64,000 bases of DNA from Methylobacterium currus (GTDB lineage Bacteria > Pseudomonadota > Alphaproteobacteria > Rhizobiales > Beijerinckiaceae): the NCBI RefSeq assembly GCF_003058325.1, contig NZ_CP028843.1, positions 2,948,001-3,012,000 on the forward strand. Reading direction: 5' to 3'. The notes beneath the pieces are model-generated. The model made no database searches, had not been told where the DNA came from, and saw only the letters and a list, made by a program, of their open reading frames with translations. The translations under genes and the position numbers were made by a program. The stretch's first letter is position 1; each line of letters starts with the position of its first letter. This document shows positions 52,711 to 61,588 of the stretch, one piece after another.

Positions 52711-53595
52711 GTGTCGACACCCCTCACCGCCGACATCGTCCGGCCCGGCGTCCTCCCCTGGACGCTGGGCGATCGCGTTGTGGTCGCCCTCAGCGACGGC
52801 TATCTCGTGGCGTCGCTGGGGCTGGTCCAGGGCATCCCCGTCGACGAGGCCGCGAGCCTGCAGGAGCGGGGTTTCCGCAGTGTTGAGGCGCCGCGGATCT
52901 CCGTCAACGCCTTCCTGATCCTCGGCGGGCCGGCCCCGGTCCTGGTCGATGCCGGGATGGGGGCGGGCGGGCCTGCGACCCTCGGGCACCTGCCGGCGGC
53001 GCTGGCCGCCTGCGGCGTGGCGCCGGAGGCGATCGGCACCGTGCTGGTGACCCACCTGCATTCCGATCATATCGGCGGTCTGGTGGGGCCCGATCGCGCC
53101 GCCCTCTTCCCGAATGCCGAGGTGGTGATCCCGCAGGCCGAGGCCGCCTACTGGCTCGCCGAGGGGGCCGAGGGACGGGCGCCGGAGCGGGCGAAGGCGG
53201 GGTTCCGCCGCGCCCACGCGCTCGTCGGGACCTACGGCGACCGGATCCGCCGGGCCGGCGAGGGCGAGGTGCTGCCGGGGATCGAGGCGATCCTGGCGCC
53301 CGGCCACACGCCCGGCCACACCGCCTACCGGGTCCAGTCGGGCGAGAAGAGCCTGCTGATCTGGGGCGACGTGGTGCACCTGCCGGCGATCCAGCTCGCC
53401 CGGCCGGAGGCGGGCGTCTCCTTCGACGTGGACGGCGCGATGGCTGCCGCCACGCGCAAGCGCATCCTCGATCAGGCGGCGGCGGACCGCAGCCTGGTCG
53501 CCGGGATGCATCTCGAGTTTCCGGCTCTCGGCTCGGTCCGGCGCGATGGCGCCGGCTTCGCCTGGGTCCCGGAGCAGTGGAGCGCGGCGTCCTGA
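52711..53595 (+). CDS. Metallo-beta-lactamase-fold hydrolase inserted in the alpha operon
   Basis: 294 residues. It has the MBL-fold zinc site: THLHSDHIGG with His115, His117, Asp119 and His120, then APGHTPGHTAYRV supplying a further histidine, and LIWGDVVHLPAIQ supplying the bridging aspartate. RISVNAFLILGGPAPVLVDAGMG is the usual first-strand segment. Layout and length match the lactonase/'MBL fold metallo-hydrolase' group that includes quorum-quenching lactonases, but the substrate is unknown. There is no signal peptide, so it is cytosolic. GTG 52711 is preceded by AGAGGA. It lies 64 bases after rpsK and 117 before rpoA, same strand, so it may be co-transcribed with ribosomal genes. Confidence 0.88.
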   Translation: MSTPLTADIVRPGVLPWTLGDRVVVALSDGYLVASLGLVQGIPVDEAASLQERGFRSVEAPRISVNAFLILGGPAPVLVDAGMGAGGPATLGHLPAALAACGVAPEAIGTVLVTHLHSDHIGGLVGPDRAALFPNAEVVIPQAEAAYWLAEGAEGRAPERAKAGFRRAHALVGTYGDRIRRAGEGEVLPGIEAILAPGHTPGHTAYRVQSGEKSLLIWGDVVHLPAIQLARPEAGVSFDVDGAMAAATRKRILDQAAADRSLVAGMHLEFPALGSVRRDGAGFAWVPEQWSAAS

Positions 53596-53712
53596 CCGCC
53601 CCTGCTTCGAACGCGTGAGAGATCAGGACGGTGGTGTCTCCCGGGCGCGGGGGAGACCGCGAGGGGAGGGCCTTCCGGGCCGCCCCGGTGTAAGTTGGCG
53701 AGAGGTGCGAAC

Positions 53713-54732
53713 GTGGTCATTCAGAAGAACTGGCAAGAGCTGATCAAGCCGAACAAGCTCGAGGTCACCCCCGGGCACGACCCGAAGCGGATCGCCACCG
53801 TGGTGGCCGAGCCGCTGGAGCGCGGCTTCGGCACGACCCTCGGCAACGCCCTGCGCCGGGTGCTCCTCTCCTCGCTCCAGGGCGCGGCCGTCACCTCCGT
53901 GCACATCGACGGCGTGCTGCACGAGTTCTCCTCGATTCCGGGCGTGCGCGAGGACGTCACCGACATCGTCCTCAACATCAAGACGATCGCCATCCGGTCG
54001 TCGAGCGACACCCCGAAGCGCATGACCCTGCGCAAGACCGGCCCGGGCCTGGTCACCGCCGGCGACATCGCGACGATCGGCGACGTGCAGATCCTCAATC
54101 CCGACCTGGTGCTCTGCACCCTGGACGACGGGGCCGAGATCCGCATGGAGTTCACGGTGTCGGCCGGCAAGGGCTACGTCCCGGCCGAGCGCAACCGGCC
54201 CGAGGACGCGCCGATCGGCCTGATCCCGGTCGACGCGCTGTTCTCGCCGGTCACCAAGGTGTCCTACCGCATCGAGAACACCCGCGAGGGCCAGGATCTC
54301 GACAAGGACAAGCTGACCATGACGGTCGAGACCAACGGCGCGGTCTCGCCCGAGGATGCGCTGGCCTACGCCGCCCGCATCATCCAGGATCAGCTCCAGA
54401 TCTTCGTGAACTTCGAGGAGCCCCGCAAGGAGGAGGCCGCGCCGCTCGCGCCGCAGCTGCCCTTCAACCCGGCCCTGCTCAAGAAGGTCGACGAGCTCGA
54501 GCTGTCGGTCCGCTCGGCCAACTGCCTCAAGAACGACAACATCGTCTATATCGGCGACCTCATCCAGAAGACCGAAGCCGAGATGCTGCGCACGCCGAAT
54601 TTCGGCCGCAAGTCGCTCAACGAGATCAAGGAAGTCCTGGCCGCGATGGGCCTGCACCTCGGCATGGACGTGCCCGGCTGGCCGCCGGAGAACATCGAGG
54701 ATCTGGCCAAGCGCTTCGAGGAGCACTACTAG
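53713..54732 (+). CDS. rpoA: DNA-directed RNA polymerase alpha subunit
   Basis: 339 residues. The N-terminal assembly domain ([44 protein letters not shown]), linker, and C-terminal domain ([49 protein letters not shown]) that binds UP elements and activators are complete. GTG 53713 gives [18 protein letters not shown], the family start, with AGAGG upstream; a TTG at 53695 is in frame but not needed. Confidence 0.98.
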   Translation: MVIQKNWQELIKPNKLEVTPGHDPKRIATVVAEPLERGFGTTLGNALRRVLLSSLQGAAVTSVHIDGVLHEFSSIPGVREDVTDIVLNIKTIAIRSSSDTPKRMTLRKTGPGLVTAGDIATIGDVQILNPDLVLCTLDDGAEIRMEFTVSAGKGYVPAERNRPEDAPIGLIPVDALFSPVTKVSYRIENTREGQDLDKDKLTMTVETNGAVSPEDALAYAARIIQDQLQIFVNFEEPRKEEAAPLAPQLPFNPALLKKVDELELSVRSANCLKNDNIVYIGDLIQKTEAEMLRTPNFGRKSLNEIKEVLAAMGLHLGMDVPGWPPENIEDLAKRFEEHY

Positions 54733-54741
54733 GCCTTTCGC

Positions 54742-54813
54742 GGCGGCGCGGGGTCATTCCTTGCGCCGCCACTCCGGATGCGCCCTCGCTCGGGGGCGCA
54801 TCCGGAGTGGCGG
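54742..54813 (+). promoter_or_regulatory. Mutually exclusive hairpins between rpoA and rplQ
   Basis: Stem A: GGCGGCGC (54742-54749) with GCGCCGCC (54763-54770), 8 bp. Stem B: 54766-54785 with 54794-54813, a perfect 20-bp stem with an 8-base loop. They share 54766-54770, so only one can form fully. No T-run follows stem B. The arrangement resembles an attenuator or translational switch ahead of rplQ, whose ribosome-binding site AAGGAGAG is at 54871-54878. Confidence 0.5.
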
Positions 54814-54882
54814 TCTTCGCCACTCGCACCACAAAGGACGGCCGACCCGTGGCACGGCGGCCGAGAACCAAAGGAGAGAGCC

Positions 54883-55305
54883 ATGCGTCACGGTTTCCGG
54901 GGTCGCCGTTTCAACCGCACCGTCGAGCATCGCAAGGCGATGTTCTCGAACATGTCGGCCGCGCTGATCAAGCACGAGCAGATCATCACCACCCTGCCGA
55001 AGGCCAAGGACCTGCGTCCCGTGGTCGAGAAGCTGATCACCCTCGGCAAGCGCGGCGACCTGCACGCCCGCCGTCAGGCGATCGCGGCGCTTCGCGGTGA
55101 CGAGGTGATGGTCAAGAAGCTGTTCGACGTGCTCGGGCCCCGCTACCAGGGCCGCCCGGGCGGCTATTGCCGCATCATGAAGGCGGGCTTCCGCTACGGC
55201 GATAACGCCCCGATGGCGGTGATCGAGTTCGTCGACCGCGACGTCGACGCCCGCGGCAAGGATTCCGGCCCGGTCCAGGTGGCCGACGAGACCGCTGCCG
55301 AATAA
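54883..55305 (+). CDS. rplQ: 50S ribosomal protein L17
   Basis: 140 residues. L17 lies near the tunnel exit. It begins [87 protein letters not shown] is diagnostic. ATG 54883 follows a strong AAGGAGAG. Last gene of the ribosomal block, with a classical terminator downstream. Confidence 0.98.
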   Translation: MRHGFRGRRFNRTVEHRKAMFSNMSAALIKHEQIITTLPKAKDLRPVVEKLITLGKRGDLHARRQAIAALRGDEVMVKKLFDVLGPRYQGRPGGYCRIMKAGFRYGDNAPMAVIEFVDRDVDARGKDSGPVQVADETAAE

Positions 55306-55330
55306 GGCGGTCATCGCGTCGATTGCCTTG

Positions 55331-55358
55331 AAGGCGGCCCGCGAGGGCCGCCTTTTTT
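55331..55358 (+). terminator. Rho-independent terminator after rplQ
   Basis: A 10-bp stem (55331-55340 with 55345-55354), loop GCGA, with six T residues at 55353-55358. This is the clearest terminator in the window and ends the ribosomal block. Confidence 0.9.
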
Positions 55359-55424
55359 GTTCGGAACATCCCGGCGCGACGCACGATCTTCCTGCGGCAT
55401 CCGCCTTCGAAGGAAACGTGATCC

Positions 55425-55688
55425 ATGACCAAGCTGACCATCCCGGCCCTCGCCGCCCTGATCCTCGCCGGCACCGGCACGGCCGCGCTTGCCGACAAGG
55501 TCGGGGCTGACTGGATGCCGATCGGCCAGGTGATCCAGAAGGTCGAGGCCGCCGGCTACACCATGATCTCCGAGATCGAGGCCGATGACGGGCACTGGGA
55601 GGGCGAGGGGATGAAGGACGGCAAGCCGATGAAATTCAAGGCCGATCCCCGCACCGGCGCCATCCTGTCGGAGAAGCCCGGCAAGTAG
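55425..55688 (+). CDS. Small secreted PepSY-domain protein
   Basis: 87 residues. The signal peptide is MTKLTIPALAALILAGTGTAALA, with cleavage before DKVGADW. The mature part is one PepSY repeat (WMPIGQVIQKVEAAGYTMISEIEADDGHWEGEGMKDGKPMKFKADPRTGAILSEKP). Such proteins are periplasmic; some inhibit peptidases or sit near metal and redox systems, but the role here is unknown. It is monocistronic after the ribosomal terminator. Confidence 0.85.
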   Translation: MTKLTIPALAALILAGTGTAALADKVGADWMPIGQVIQKVEAAGYTMISEIEADDGHWEGEGMKDGKPMKFKADPRTGAILSEKPGK

Positions 55689-55802
55689 GGGCAAAAGTCG
55701 GGCCGCAAGTCGGGCAGCAAGGCGGAGCCGGCGGAAAAGATCGTCCCGGCGAGGGACCGCCGCCGGCAAGCCGCTGGATTCCGGCGCCCGGGAGGCGCAA
55801 AG

Positions 55803-57110
55803 GTGACGCGCTTTCCGTCCCACCAGCGAAACCGTCCCATGACCGCGATCCCCGCCCTCGCCGACCTCCAGGCCCGCTACGCCGCGCTGCAGGGGCGCGG
55901 CCTCAAGCTCGACATGACCCGGGGCAAGCCTTCGCCCGAGCAGCTCGACCTGTCGGAGGGCTTGGCGGCCCTGCCGGGCAACCGCGACCACCGCACCGAG
56001 AGCGGCGAGGATGCCCGCAACTATGGCGGCGTGCAGGGCCTCGCCGAGGTGCGGGCCCTGTTCGCCCCCGTGCTCGGCGCCCCGCCGGAGCGGATCGTCG
56101 TCGGCAACAATTCGAGCCTCGCCTTGATGCACGACTGGATCGTCTACGCGCTGCTGAAGGGCGTGCCGGGCGGGGCGCGGCCGTGGTCGAAGGAGGAGGA
56201 GATCCGCTTCCTCTGCCCGGTGCCGGGCTACGACCGCCACTTCGCCCTCTGCGAAACCTACGGCATCGGCATGATCCCGGTGCCGATGACCGCCGACGGC
56301 CCGGACATGGACGTGGTCGAGCGGGAGGCCCGCGACCCCCGGGTGAAGGGGATGTGGGCGGTGCCGCAATATTCGAACCCGGGCGGTGAGACCTACAGCC
56401 ACGCCACCGTCGAGCGGCTCGCCCGGATGGAGACCGGCGCGCCGGACTTCCGGCTGTTCTGGGACAACGCCTACGCGCTGCATCATCTGACCGAGCGGCG
56501 GCCCCAGCTCCGCAATGTCCTCGATGCCTGCGCCGAGGGCGGCCACCCGGACCGGGCGATCGTCTTCGCCTCGACCTCGAAGGTGACGCTGGCCGGCGCG
56601 GGCCTGGCGATGCTGGCCTCCTCCGAGGCCAACATCCGCTGGTACCTCGCCCAGGCCGGCAAGCGCAGCATCGGGCCGGACAAGCTCAACCAGCTGCGCC
56701 ACATCCGCTTCCTGCGGGACAAGGCCGGGATCGACGCCCTGATGGACGGCCATCGCCGGCTCCTGGCGCCGAAGTTCCGCGCGGTGACCGAGACCTTGGG
56801 CCGCCATCTCGGCGATACCGGCGTGGCCCGCTGGAGCGAGCCGGAGGGTGGCTACTTCATCCTGCTCGAAGTGCCGGAGGGCTGCGCGACCCGCGTGGTC
56901 AAGCTCGCCGCCGGCTGCGGCCTTGCGCTGACGCCGGCCGGCGCCACGCATCCCTACGGCCGCGACCCGCAGGACCGCCTGCTGCGCCTCGCCCCGTCCT
57001 ATCCGAGCCTCGCCGAGGTCGAGGCCGCCGCGGAGGTGGTGGCGACCTGCGTGCTGCTGGCCGCCGCCGAGAGCCGGGAGGCCGGCGGGAGCGGGCAGGT
57101 CGCGGCCTGA
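55803..57110 (+). CDS. Aspartate aminotransferase, subgroup Ic type
   Basis: 435 residues. A fold-type I PLP enzyme with LKLDMTRGKPSPEQLDLS, ARNYGGVQGLAEVRALF, VVGNNSSLALMHDW, MWAVPQYSNPGGETYS, the FWDNAYALHHL aspartate that holds PLP nitrogen, and FASTSKVTLAGAGLAML with the PLP lysine. These match the Asp_aminotransf (PF12897) family, subgroup Ic aspartate aminotransferases, which interconvert aspartate and glutamate. GTG 55803 is favoured by GGAGG at 55791-55795; ATG 55839 would remove 12 residues. Confidence 0.85.
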   Translation: MTRFPSHQRNRPMTAIPALADLQARYAALQGRGLKLDMTRGKPSPEQLDLSEGLAALPGNRDHRTESGEDARNYGGVQGLAEVRALFAPVLGAPPERIVVGNNSSLALMHDWIVYALLKGVPGGARPWSKEEEIRFLCPVPGYDRHFALCETYGIGMIPVPMTADGPDMDVVEREARDPRVKGMWAVPQYSNPGGETYSHATVERLARMETGAPDFRLFWDNAYALHHLTERRPQLRNVLDACAEGGHPDRAIVFASTSKVTLAGAGLAMLASSEANIRWYLAQAGKRSIGPDKLNQLRHIRFLRDKAGIDALMDGHRRLLAPKFRAVTETLGRHLGDTGVARWSEPEGGYFILLEVPEGCATRVVKLAAGCGLALTPAGATHPYGRDPQDRLLRLAPSYPSLAEVEAAAEVVATCVLLAAAESREAGGSGQVAA

Positions 57111-57122
57111 GCCGCGCCCGAG

Positions 57123-57139
57123 GGGTGCCGGCGGCACCC
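57123..57139. terminator. Weak bidirectional hairpin between convergent genes
   Basis: GGGTGCC (57123-57129) pairs with GGCACCC (57133-57139), with an alternative outer pair CCGAGGG (57118-57124) and CCCTCGG (57145-57151). There is no T-run on either strand. It lies between the aminotransferase and the AraC gene, which converge. Confidence 0.3.
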
Positions 57140-57240
57140 GTACGCCCTCGGAGCCGTTGCGCGGATGATCCCCGGTTCGCATCACGGAACCCTGGTTCTC
57201 TCGCGAGGGAGGTCCGGGGCCGGCCTCGTCGCCCGCCGCT

Positions 57241-58176
57241 TCAAGCCCGGCCGATCGAGCCCCGATAGTCGCGCGGAGTCACGCCATAGGCCTGCCGGAA
57301 CGCCCGGCTGAGGAGGGCGCCGTTGCCGAAGCCGTAGGCCTCTCCGATCTCGCCGATGGACCGCCGGTCGAGCGGATCGTCGAGAGCCGCGCGGATCGCC
57401 GCCAGGCGCTGGCGCGCGAGGGAGCGCGCGATCCCGCCCTCCGGCTCGAACAGGCGGTAGAGCTGCGAGCGCGACAGGCCGAGCGCCTTCGCCATCGCGT
57501 CGATCCGGAGCGGCGTGCGGAGATGGCCGCGGAGGAACTGCTTGGCGGTCCGGAGCCGGGCGGCATCGAGCGGGGTCATCGCCCGTTCGGCCGCTTCCAG
57601 GCTCGGGCGCACGCAGGCCGCGACCATGTGGAGCGTGGCCTGGGCGATAGGGCCCGCGTCCACGCTCGTGATCGCGTGGCTATGCGTGGCCAGGCTCCGC
57701 AGGTGGTCGGCGAGGAGGCGGCCCGCGCCGCCATGCAGGATTAGCCCGTGCAACGCCTCCTCGTCGGGCAGCACGGAGGCCACGGACGCGCGCGGCAAGG
57801 CGAGGATCAGCGAGCCGGTCTCCGGCACCCGGCTGCGGCGATAGGGCTGCGACAGGTCGTTGAGGCTGACCGCGCCCACCGGCACGTCGGTGACGCCGTG
57901 CTCGGTCTCGACGCGGTAGGCGTGCTGGCTCAGATGCAGGATGAAGCCGTCCTGGCCGTCGCGCCGGATCTGGGATCGGGACCGGGCAGGCCCCTGGGGG
58001 GCAGCGTTCATGACCCGCAGCGCCATCGGACCGACCTGGGTCGTCTCGATGCTGCCGCAGAACCCGACCGGGTCTGCGTCGAGGGCGTGAGCCGCGAACA
58101 GCGTGCGCCACGCATCGAAACGGTCGCGCTCGGGCAGGCTGTCCGTCGTGAAGAGGGACCGGGGGACGGGGCTCAC
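57241..58176 (-). CDS. AraC-family transcriptional regulator
   Basis: 311 residues. The N-terminal part (about 1-195) resembles the AraC_binding_2/cupin-like sensor of the group with regulators of aromatic or alkane genes; RRDGQDGFILHLSQ and VGAVSLNDLSQPYRR are typical. The C-terminal 100 residues carry two helix-turn-helix units (LRIDAMAKALGLSRSQLYRLFEPEGGI and RSIGEIGEAYGFGNGALLSRAFRQAYGVTPRDYR). It starts at GTG 58176. It lies downstream of, and on the same strand as, the RND pump genes with a 186-base gap, so it could be a separate unit. The inducer is unknown. Confidence 0.88.
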   Translation of the reverse strand: MSPVPRSLFTTDSLPERDRFDAWRTLFAAHALDADPVGFCGSIETTQVGPMALRVMNAAPQGPARSRSQIRRDGQDGFILHLSQHAYRVETEHGVTDVPVGAVSLNDLSQPYRRSRVPETGSLILALPRASVASVLPDEEALHGLILHGGAGRLLADHLRSLATHSHAITSVDAGPIAQATLHMVAACVRPSLEAAERAMTPLDAARLRTAKQFLRGHLRTPLRIDAMAKALGLSRSQLYRLFEPEGGIARSLARQRLAAIRAALDDPLDRRSIGEIGEAYGFGNGALLSRAFRQAYGVTPRDYRGSIGRA

Positions 58177-58362
58177 GGGCAGGTCGGCTCATCGGGATGT
58201 CGGTCGATGTTAGCTCCTGTCGCATGGCTGGCCAGCGATATTCGGGACACACGCGACGATCGCCCGTTGCCCCGCTGCACGAGCGTCCCGTGACGGCCGC
58301 CGCGCCCGGCCGGAAGCCGGGCCTTGGCCATCCGGTTCCGGCAGGGGCGGCGCCCCCCGCCG

Positions 58363-61300
58363 TCACTGCATCGCTGCCTCCGCCGGTGCGGGCGCGCCCG
58401 GCTCCGCCGGGACATGCACCGGTGCCGGGCGCCGACGCGAGAAGAGCAGGATCAGCACCGGCAGGATGATGAGGATCAGGATCGGTGCCAGGCTCATGCC
58501 GCCGACCACCACCAGCGCCAGGGGCTTCTGCACCTGCGAGCCGACCCCGGCCGAGAAGGCGGCCGGCAGAAGGCCGACGCCGGCGACGACGCAGGTCATC
58601 ACCACCGGGCGCATCTGGGTATAGCAGGTGCGCAGCATCGCCTCGGCCCGCTCCTCGCCGCGGGCGATCAGCCCGTTATAGTGGGTGAGCACGATGATGC
58701 CGTCCATCACGGCGATGCCGAGCAGCGCGATGAAGCCGATCGCCGCCGAGACCGAGAAGGGCGTCTCGGTGACGGCGAGCGCCAGGACGCCGCCGGCCAC
58801 CGCCATCGGGATCACGCTGAGCGCCAGCAGCGTGTCGACGAGGGAGCCGAAATTCACGAACAGCAGCACGGCGATCAGCAGGATCGCCAGCGGCACCGTG
58901 ACCGAGAGGCGGGCGAGCGCGCCCTGCATGTTGTTGAACTCGCCGACGAGCTCCAGCCGGTAATCCGGCGGCAGCTTCACCTCCTGCGCCACCCGCTCGC
59001 GGGCCTCGATGATGGTGCTGCCGAGATCGCGGTCGCGCACGCTGAACTTCACCGGCAGGTAGCGCTCCTGGCCCTCGCGGTAGATGTAGGCGGGGCCGGA
59101 GACCAGCTCGACGTCGGCGACGGCACTCAGCGGGATCTGGACGGTCGCGCCGCCCTGGGTCTGCCCGGCGATGCGCAGCTCGCGGATGGCGCGGACGCTC
59201 TGGCGGTACTGCGAGGCCAGGCGCACGATGATCGGGTAGTGGCGCTCGCTGCCGGTGTCGTAGAGCTCGCCCGCCGCGTCGCCGCCGATCGCGGTGCGGA
59301 CCGTGGTGTTGATGTCGCCGGGGGTGAGGCCGTAGCGGGCGGCCCGGGTGCGATCGACGTTGATCTGCACCGTCGGCTGGCCGAGGGAGGTGAAGACGCC
59401 GAGATCGGTGACGCCGGGCACGCGCTTCAGGGTCGCCTCGACCTGGCGCGCCACGTCGGTGAGGGTCTGCAGGTCGGGGCCGAACACCTTGAACGAGTTC
59501 TCGCCCTTGATGCCCGACACCGCCTCCGCGACGTTGTCCTGAAGGTATTGCGACAGGTTGAACTCGACGCCCGGGAATTCGGTCCGCAGCCGCTCCAGCA
59601 GGGCGCCGGTCATCGCGTCCTTGGTCATGCCCTCGCGCCATTGCTCGGCGGCTTTGAGGGGCGCGAAGAACTCGCCGTTGAAGAAGCCGGCGGCGTCGGT
59701 GCCGTCGTCGGGCCGGCCATGCTGCGAGACCACGCGCTCGACCTCCGGCACCTCGGCGATCACCCGGCGGATCCGGTTGACGTAGAGGTTGCCCTCCTCC
59801 AGCGAGATCGTCGCCGGCATGGTGGCGCGGATCCAGAGGTTGCCCTCCTCGAGCTTCGGCAGGAATTCGAGGCCGAGATTGCGCCCCTCCACCGCCACGC
59901 CGAGGCCGAGGAGCGCCGCGAGGCCGAGCGTGAGCGTACGGTGGGCGAGGGCCGCCCGGACCACCGGCCGATAGAGCCTGTCGAGGGTACGGACCAGGAT
60001 CGTCTCGACCTCGTGGATGTGCTCCGGCAGCAGGTAGGCCGAGAGCACCGGCGTCACCGTGAAGGTGGCGATGAGGCCGCCCGCCAGCGCGTAGGCGTAG
60101 GTCTGCGCCATCGGCCCGAAGATGTTGCCCTCGACGCCCGACAGCGTGAACAGCGGCAGGAAGCCGGTCACGATGATGATGGCGGCAAAGACGATCGAGC
60201 GGCTGACGTCCGAGGAGGCGAGCGCGATCAGCCCGAGCTTCCGCGGCATGCCCTTGGCGCCGACGAGGCCGGGGGGCAGGGCTGCGCCGTGGCCCGAGAG
60301 GCGCCGGAAGATCGCCTCGACCATGATGACCGTGCCGTCGACGATCAGGCCGAAATCGAGGGCGCCGACCGACAGGAGGTTGGCCGATTCGCCCCGCACC
60401 ACCAGGATGATGACGGCGAAGAACAACGCGAAGGGAATCGTCGCCACGACGATCAGGGCGCTCCTCAGGTTGCCGAGGAACAGCCACTGCACCACCAGGA
60501 TCAGCAGGATCCCGACCATCATGTTGTGCAGGACGGTGTGGGTGGTGACGGCGATGAGGTCGGCGCGGTCGTAGATGCGCTCGATGCGCACGCCCGGCGG
60601 CAGGATGCCGGCGGCCTCGATCCTCGCCACCTCCGCCTTCACCGCCTCGATCGACGGGGTCGAGCGCTCGCCGCGGCGCATCAGGACGATGCCCTGGACG
60701 ATGTCGTCGTCCTCGTTCATGCCGGCGATGCCGAGCCGCGGCTGGTGGCCGATGGTGATGGTGGCGACGTCCTTCACCAGGACCGGCGCACCGCCCGACT
60801 GCGCCAGGACCGTCTCGCCGATATCGTCGACGGAGCGGATCAGGCCGACGCCGCGCACCACCGCCGACTGGCTGCCTAAGGTGATGCGGTTGCCGCCGAC
60901 ATTGAGGTTGCTGTCGTTGAGGGTCTTGACCACGCCCGACAGGGTGAGTCCGTGGGCCATCAACCGGTCGAGGTCGACGCCGATCTCGAAGGTCTTGGTC
61001 TTGCCGCCCCAGCCGATCACGTCGATGACGCCCGGCACCGCGCGGAAGCGCTTGCGCAGGACCCAGTCCTGCAGGGTCTTGAGATCGAGCACGCTGTAGC
61101 CGTCCGGCGCGACGAGCTTGTAGCGAAAGATCTCGCCGATCGGGCTCACCGGCGAGATCGTCGGCTTGGCGCCGTTCGGCAGGGTGTCGAGCTGGGCCAG
61201 CCGGTTGAGCACCTGCTGCTCGGCCTCGCGGTAGCTGTTGGCGAAGCCGAATTGCAGCTTCACGTCGGACAGGCCGTAGAGCGAGACGGTGCGGACCTGC

Positions 61301-61536
61301 TTCAGGTCGGGGAGGCCCGAGGTGATCACCTCGATCGGCACCGTGATGTAGCGCTCGATCTCCTCGCCCGAGAGGCCCGGCGCCTGAGTGATGACGTTCA
61401 CCATCGGCGGCGTCGGGTCGGGATAGGCCTCGATGTTGAGGCTCTGGAACGCCGCGAGACCGCCGATCAGCAGGGCCACGAAGGCCAGGACGACGAGGGC
61501 GCGCTGGCGCAGGGCGAGGCCGACGATGCCGGTCAT
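58363..61536 (-). CDS. RND efflux pump inner-membrane subunit, CzcA/heavy-metal type
   Basis: 1057 residues, 12 transmembrane helices with two large periplasmic loops, proton-driven. The N-terminus (LNIEAYPDPTPPMVNVITQAPGLSGEEIERYITVPIE) and transmembrane-helix-4 signature DFGLIVDGTVIMVEA place it in the heavy-metal (CzcA/CusA) branch rather than the AcrB drug branch. The acidic residues of that helix are kept, with Thr where CzcA usually has Ala. LEEGNLWIRATMP, GQPTVQINVDRTRAARYG and GIAVMDGIIVLTHYN are family segments. It is transcribed after its adaptor gene (52-base gap). The transported ion is not certain; no outer-membrane factor gene is in the window. Confidence 0.92.
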   Translation of the reverse strand: MTGIVGLALRQRALVVLAFVALLIGGLAAFQSLNIEAYPDPTPPMVNVITQAPGLSGEEIERYITVPIEVITSGLPDLKQVRTVSLYGLSDVKLQFGFANSYREAEQQVLNRLAQLDTLPNGAKPTISPVSPIGEIFRYKLVAPDGYSVLDLKTLQDWVLRKRFRAVPGVIDVIGWGGKTKTFEIGVDLDRLMAHGLTLSGVVKTLNDSNLNVGGNRITLGSQSAVVRGVGLIRSVDDIGETVLAQSGGAPVLVKDVATITIGHQPRLGIAGMNEDDDIVQGIVLMRRGERSTPSIEAVKAEVARIEAAGILPPGVRIERIYDRADLIAVTTHTVLHNMMVGILLILVVQWLFLGNLRSALIVVATIPFALFFAVIILVVRGESANLLSVGALDFGLIVDGTVIMVEAIFRRLSGHGAALPPGLVGAKGMPRKLGLIALASSDVSRSIVFAAIIIVTGFLPLFTLSGVEGNIFGPMAQTYAYALAGGLIATFTVTPVLSAYLLPEHIHEVETILVRTLDRLYRPVVRAALAHRTLTLGLAALLGLGVAVEGRNLGLEFLPKLEEGNLWIRATMPATISLEEGNLYVNRIRRVIAEVPEVERVVSQHGRPDDGTDAAGFFNGEFFAPLKAAEQWREGMTKDAMTGALLERLRTEFPGVEFNLSQYLQDNVAEAVSGIKGENSFKVFGPDLQTLTDVARQVEATLKRVPGVTDLGVFTSLGQPTVQINVDRTRAARYGLTPGDINTTVRTAIGGDAAGELYDTGSERHYPIIVRLASQYRQSVRAIRELRIAGQTQGGATVQIPLSAVADVELVSGPAYIYREGQERYLPVKFSVRDRDLGSTIIEARERVAQEVKLPPDYRLELVGEFNNMQGALARLSVTVPLAILLIAVLLFVNFGSLVDTLLALSVIPMAVAGGVLALAVTETPFSVSAAIGFIALLGIAVMDGIIVLTHYNGLIARGEERAEAMLRTCYTQMRPVVMTCVVAGVGLLPAAFSAGVGSQVQKPLALVVVGGMSLAPILILIILPVLILLFSRRRPAPVHVPAEPGAPAPAEAAMQ

Positions 61537-61588
61537 GGCCGTTGATCCGAAGGTGCGGGGTCGGAAAAAGGTGCGGAAGCGGTAAGGG

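Noticed and set aside
58324..60879. Long plus-strand open frame (about 850 codons) opposite the RND pump gene
   Set aside because: Shadow of the pump gene, which has complete family motifs; the antisense translation is Asp/His/Arg-rich and without domains.
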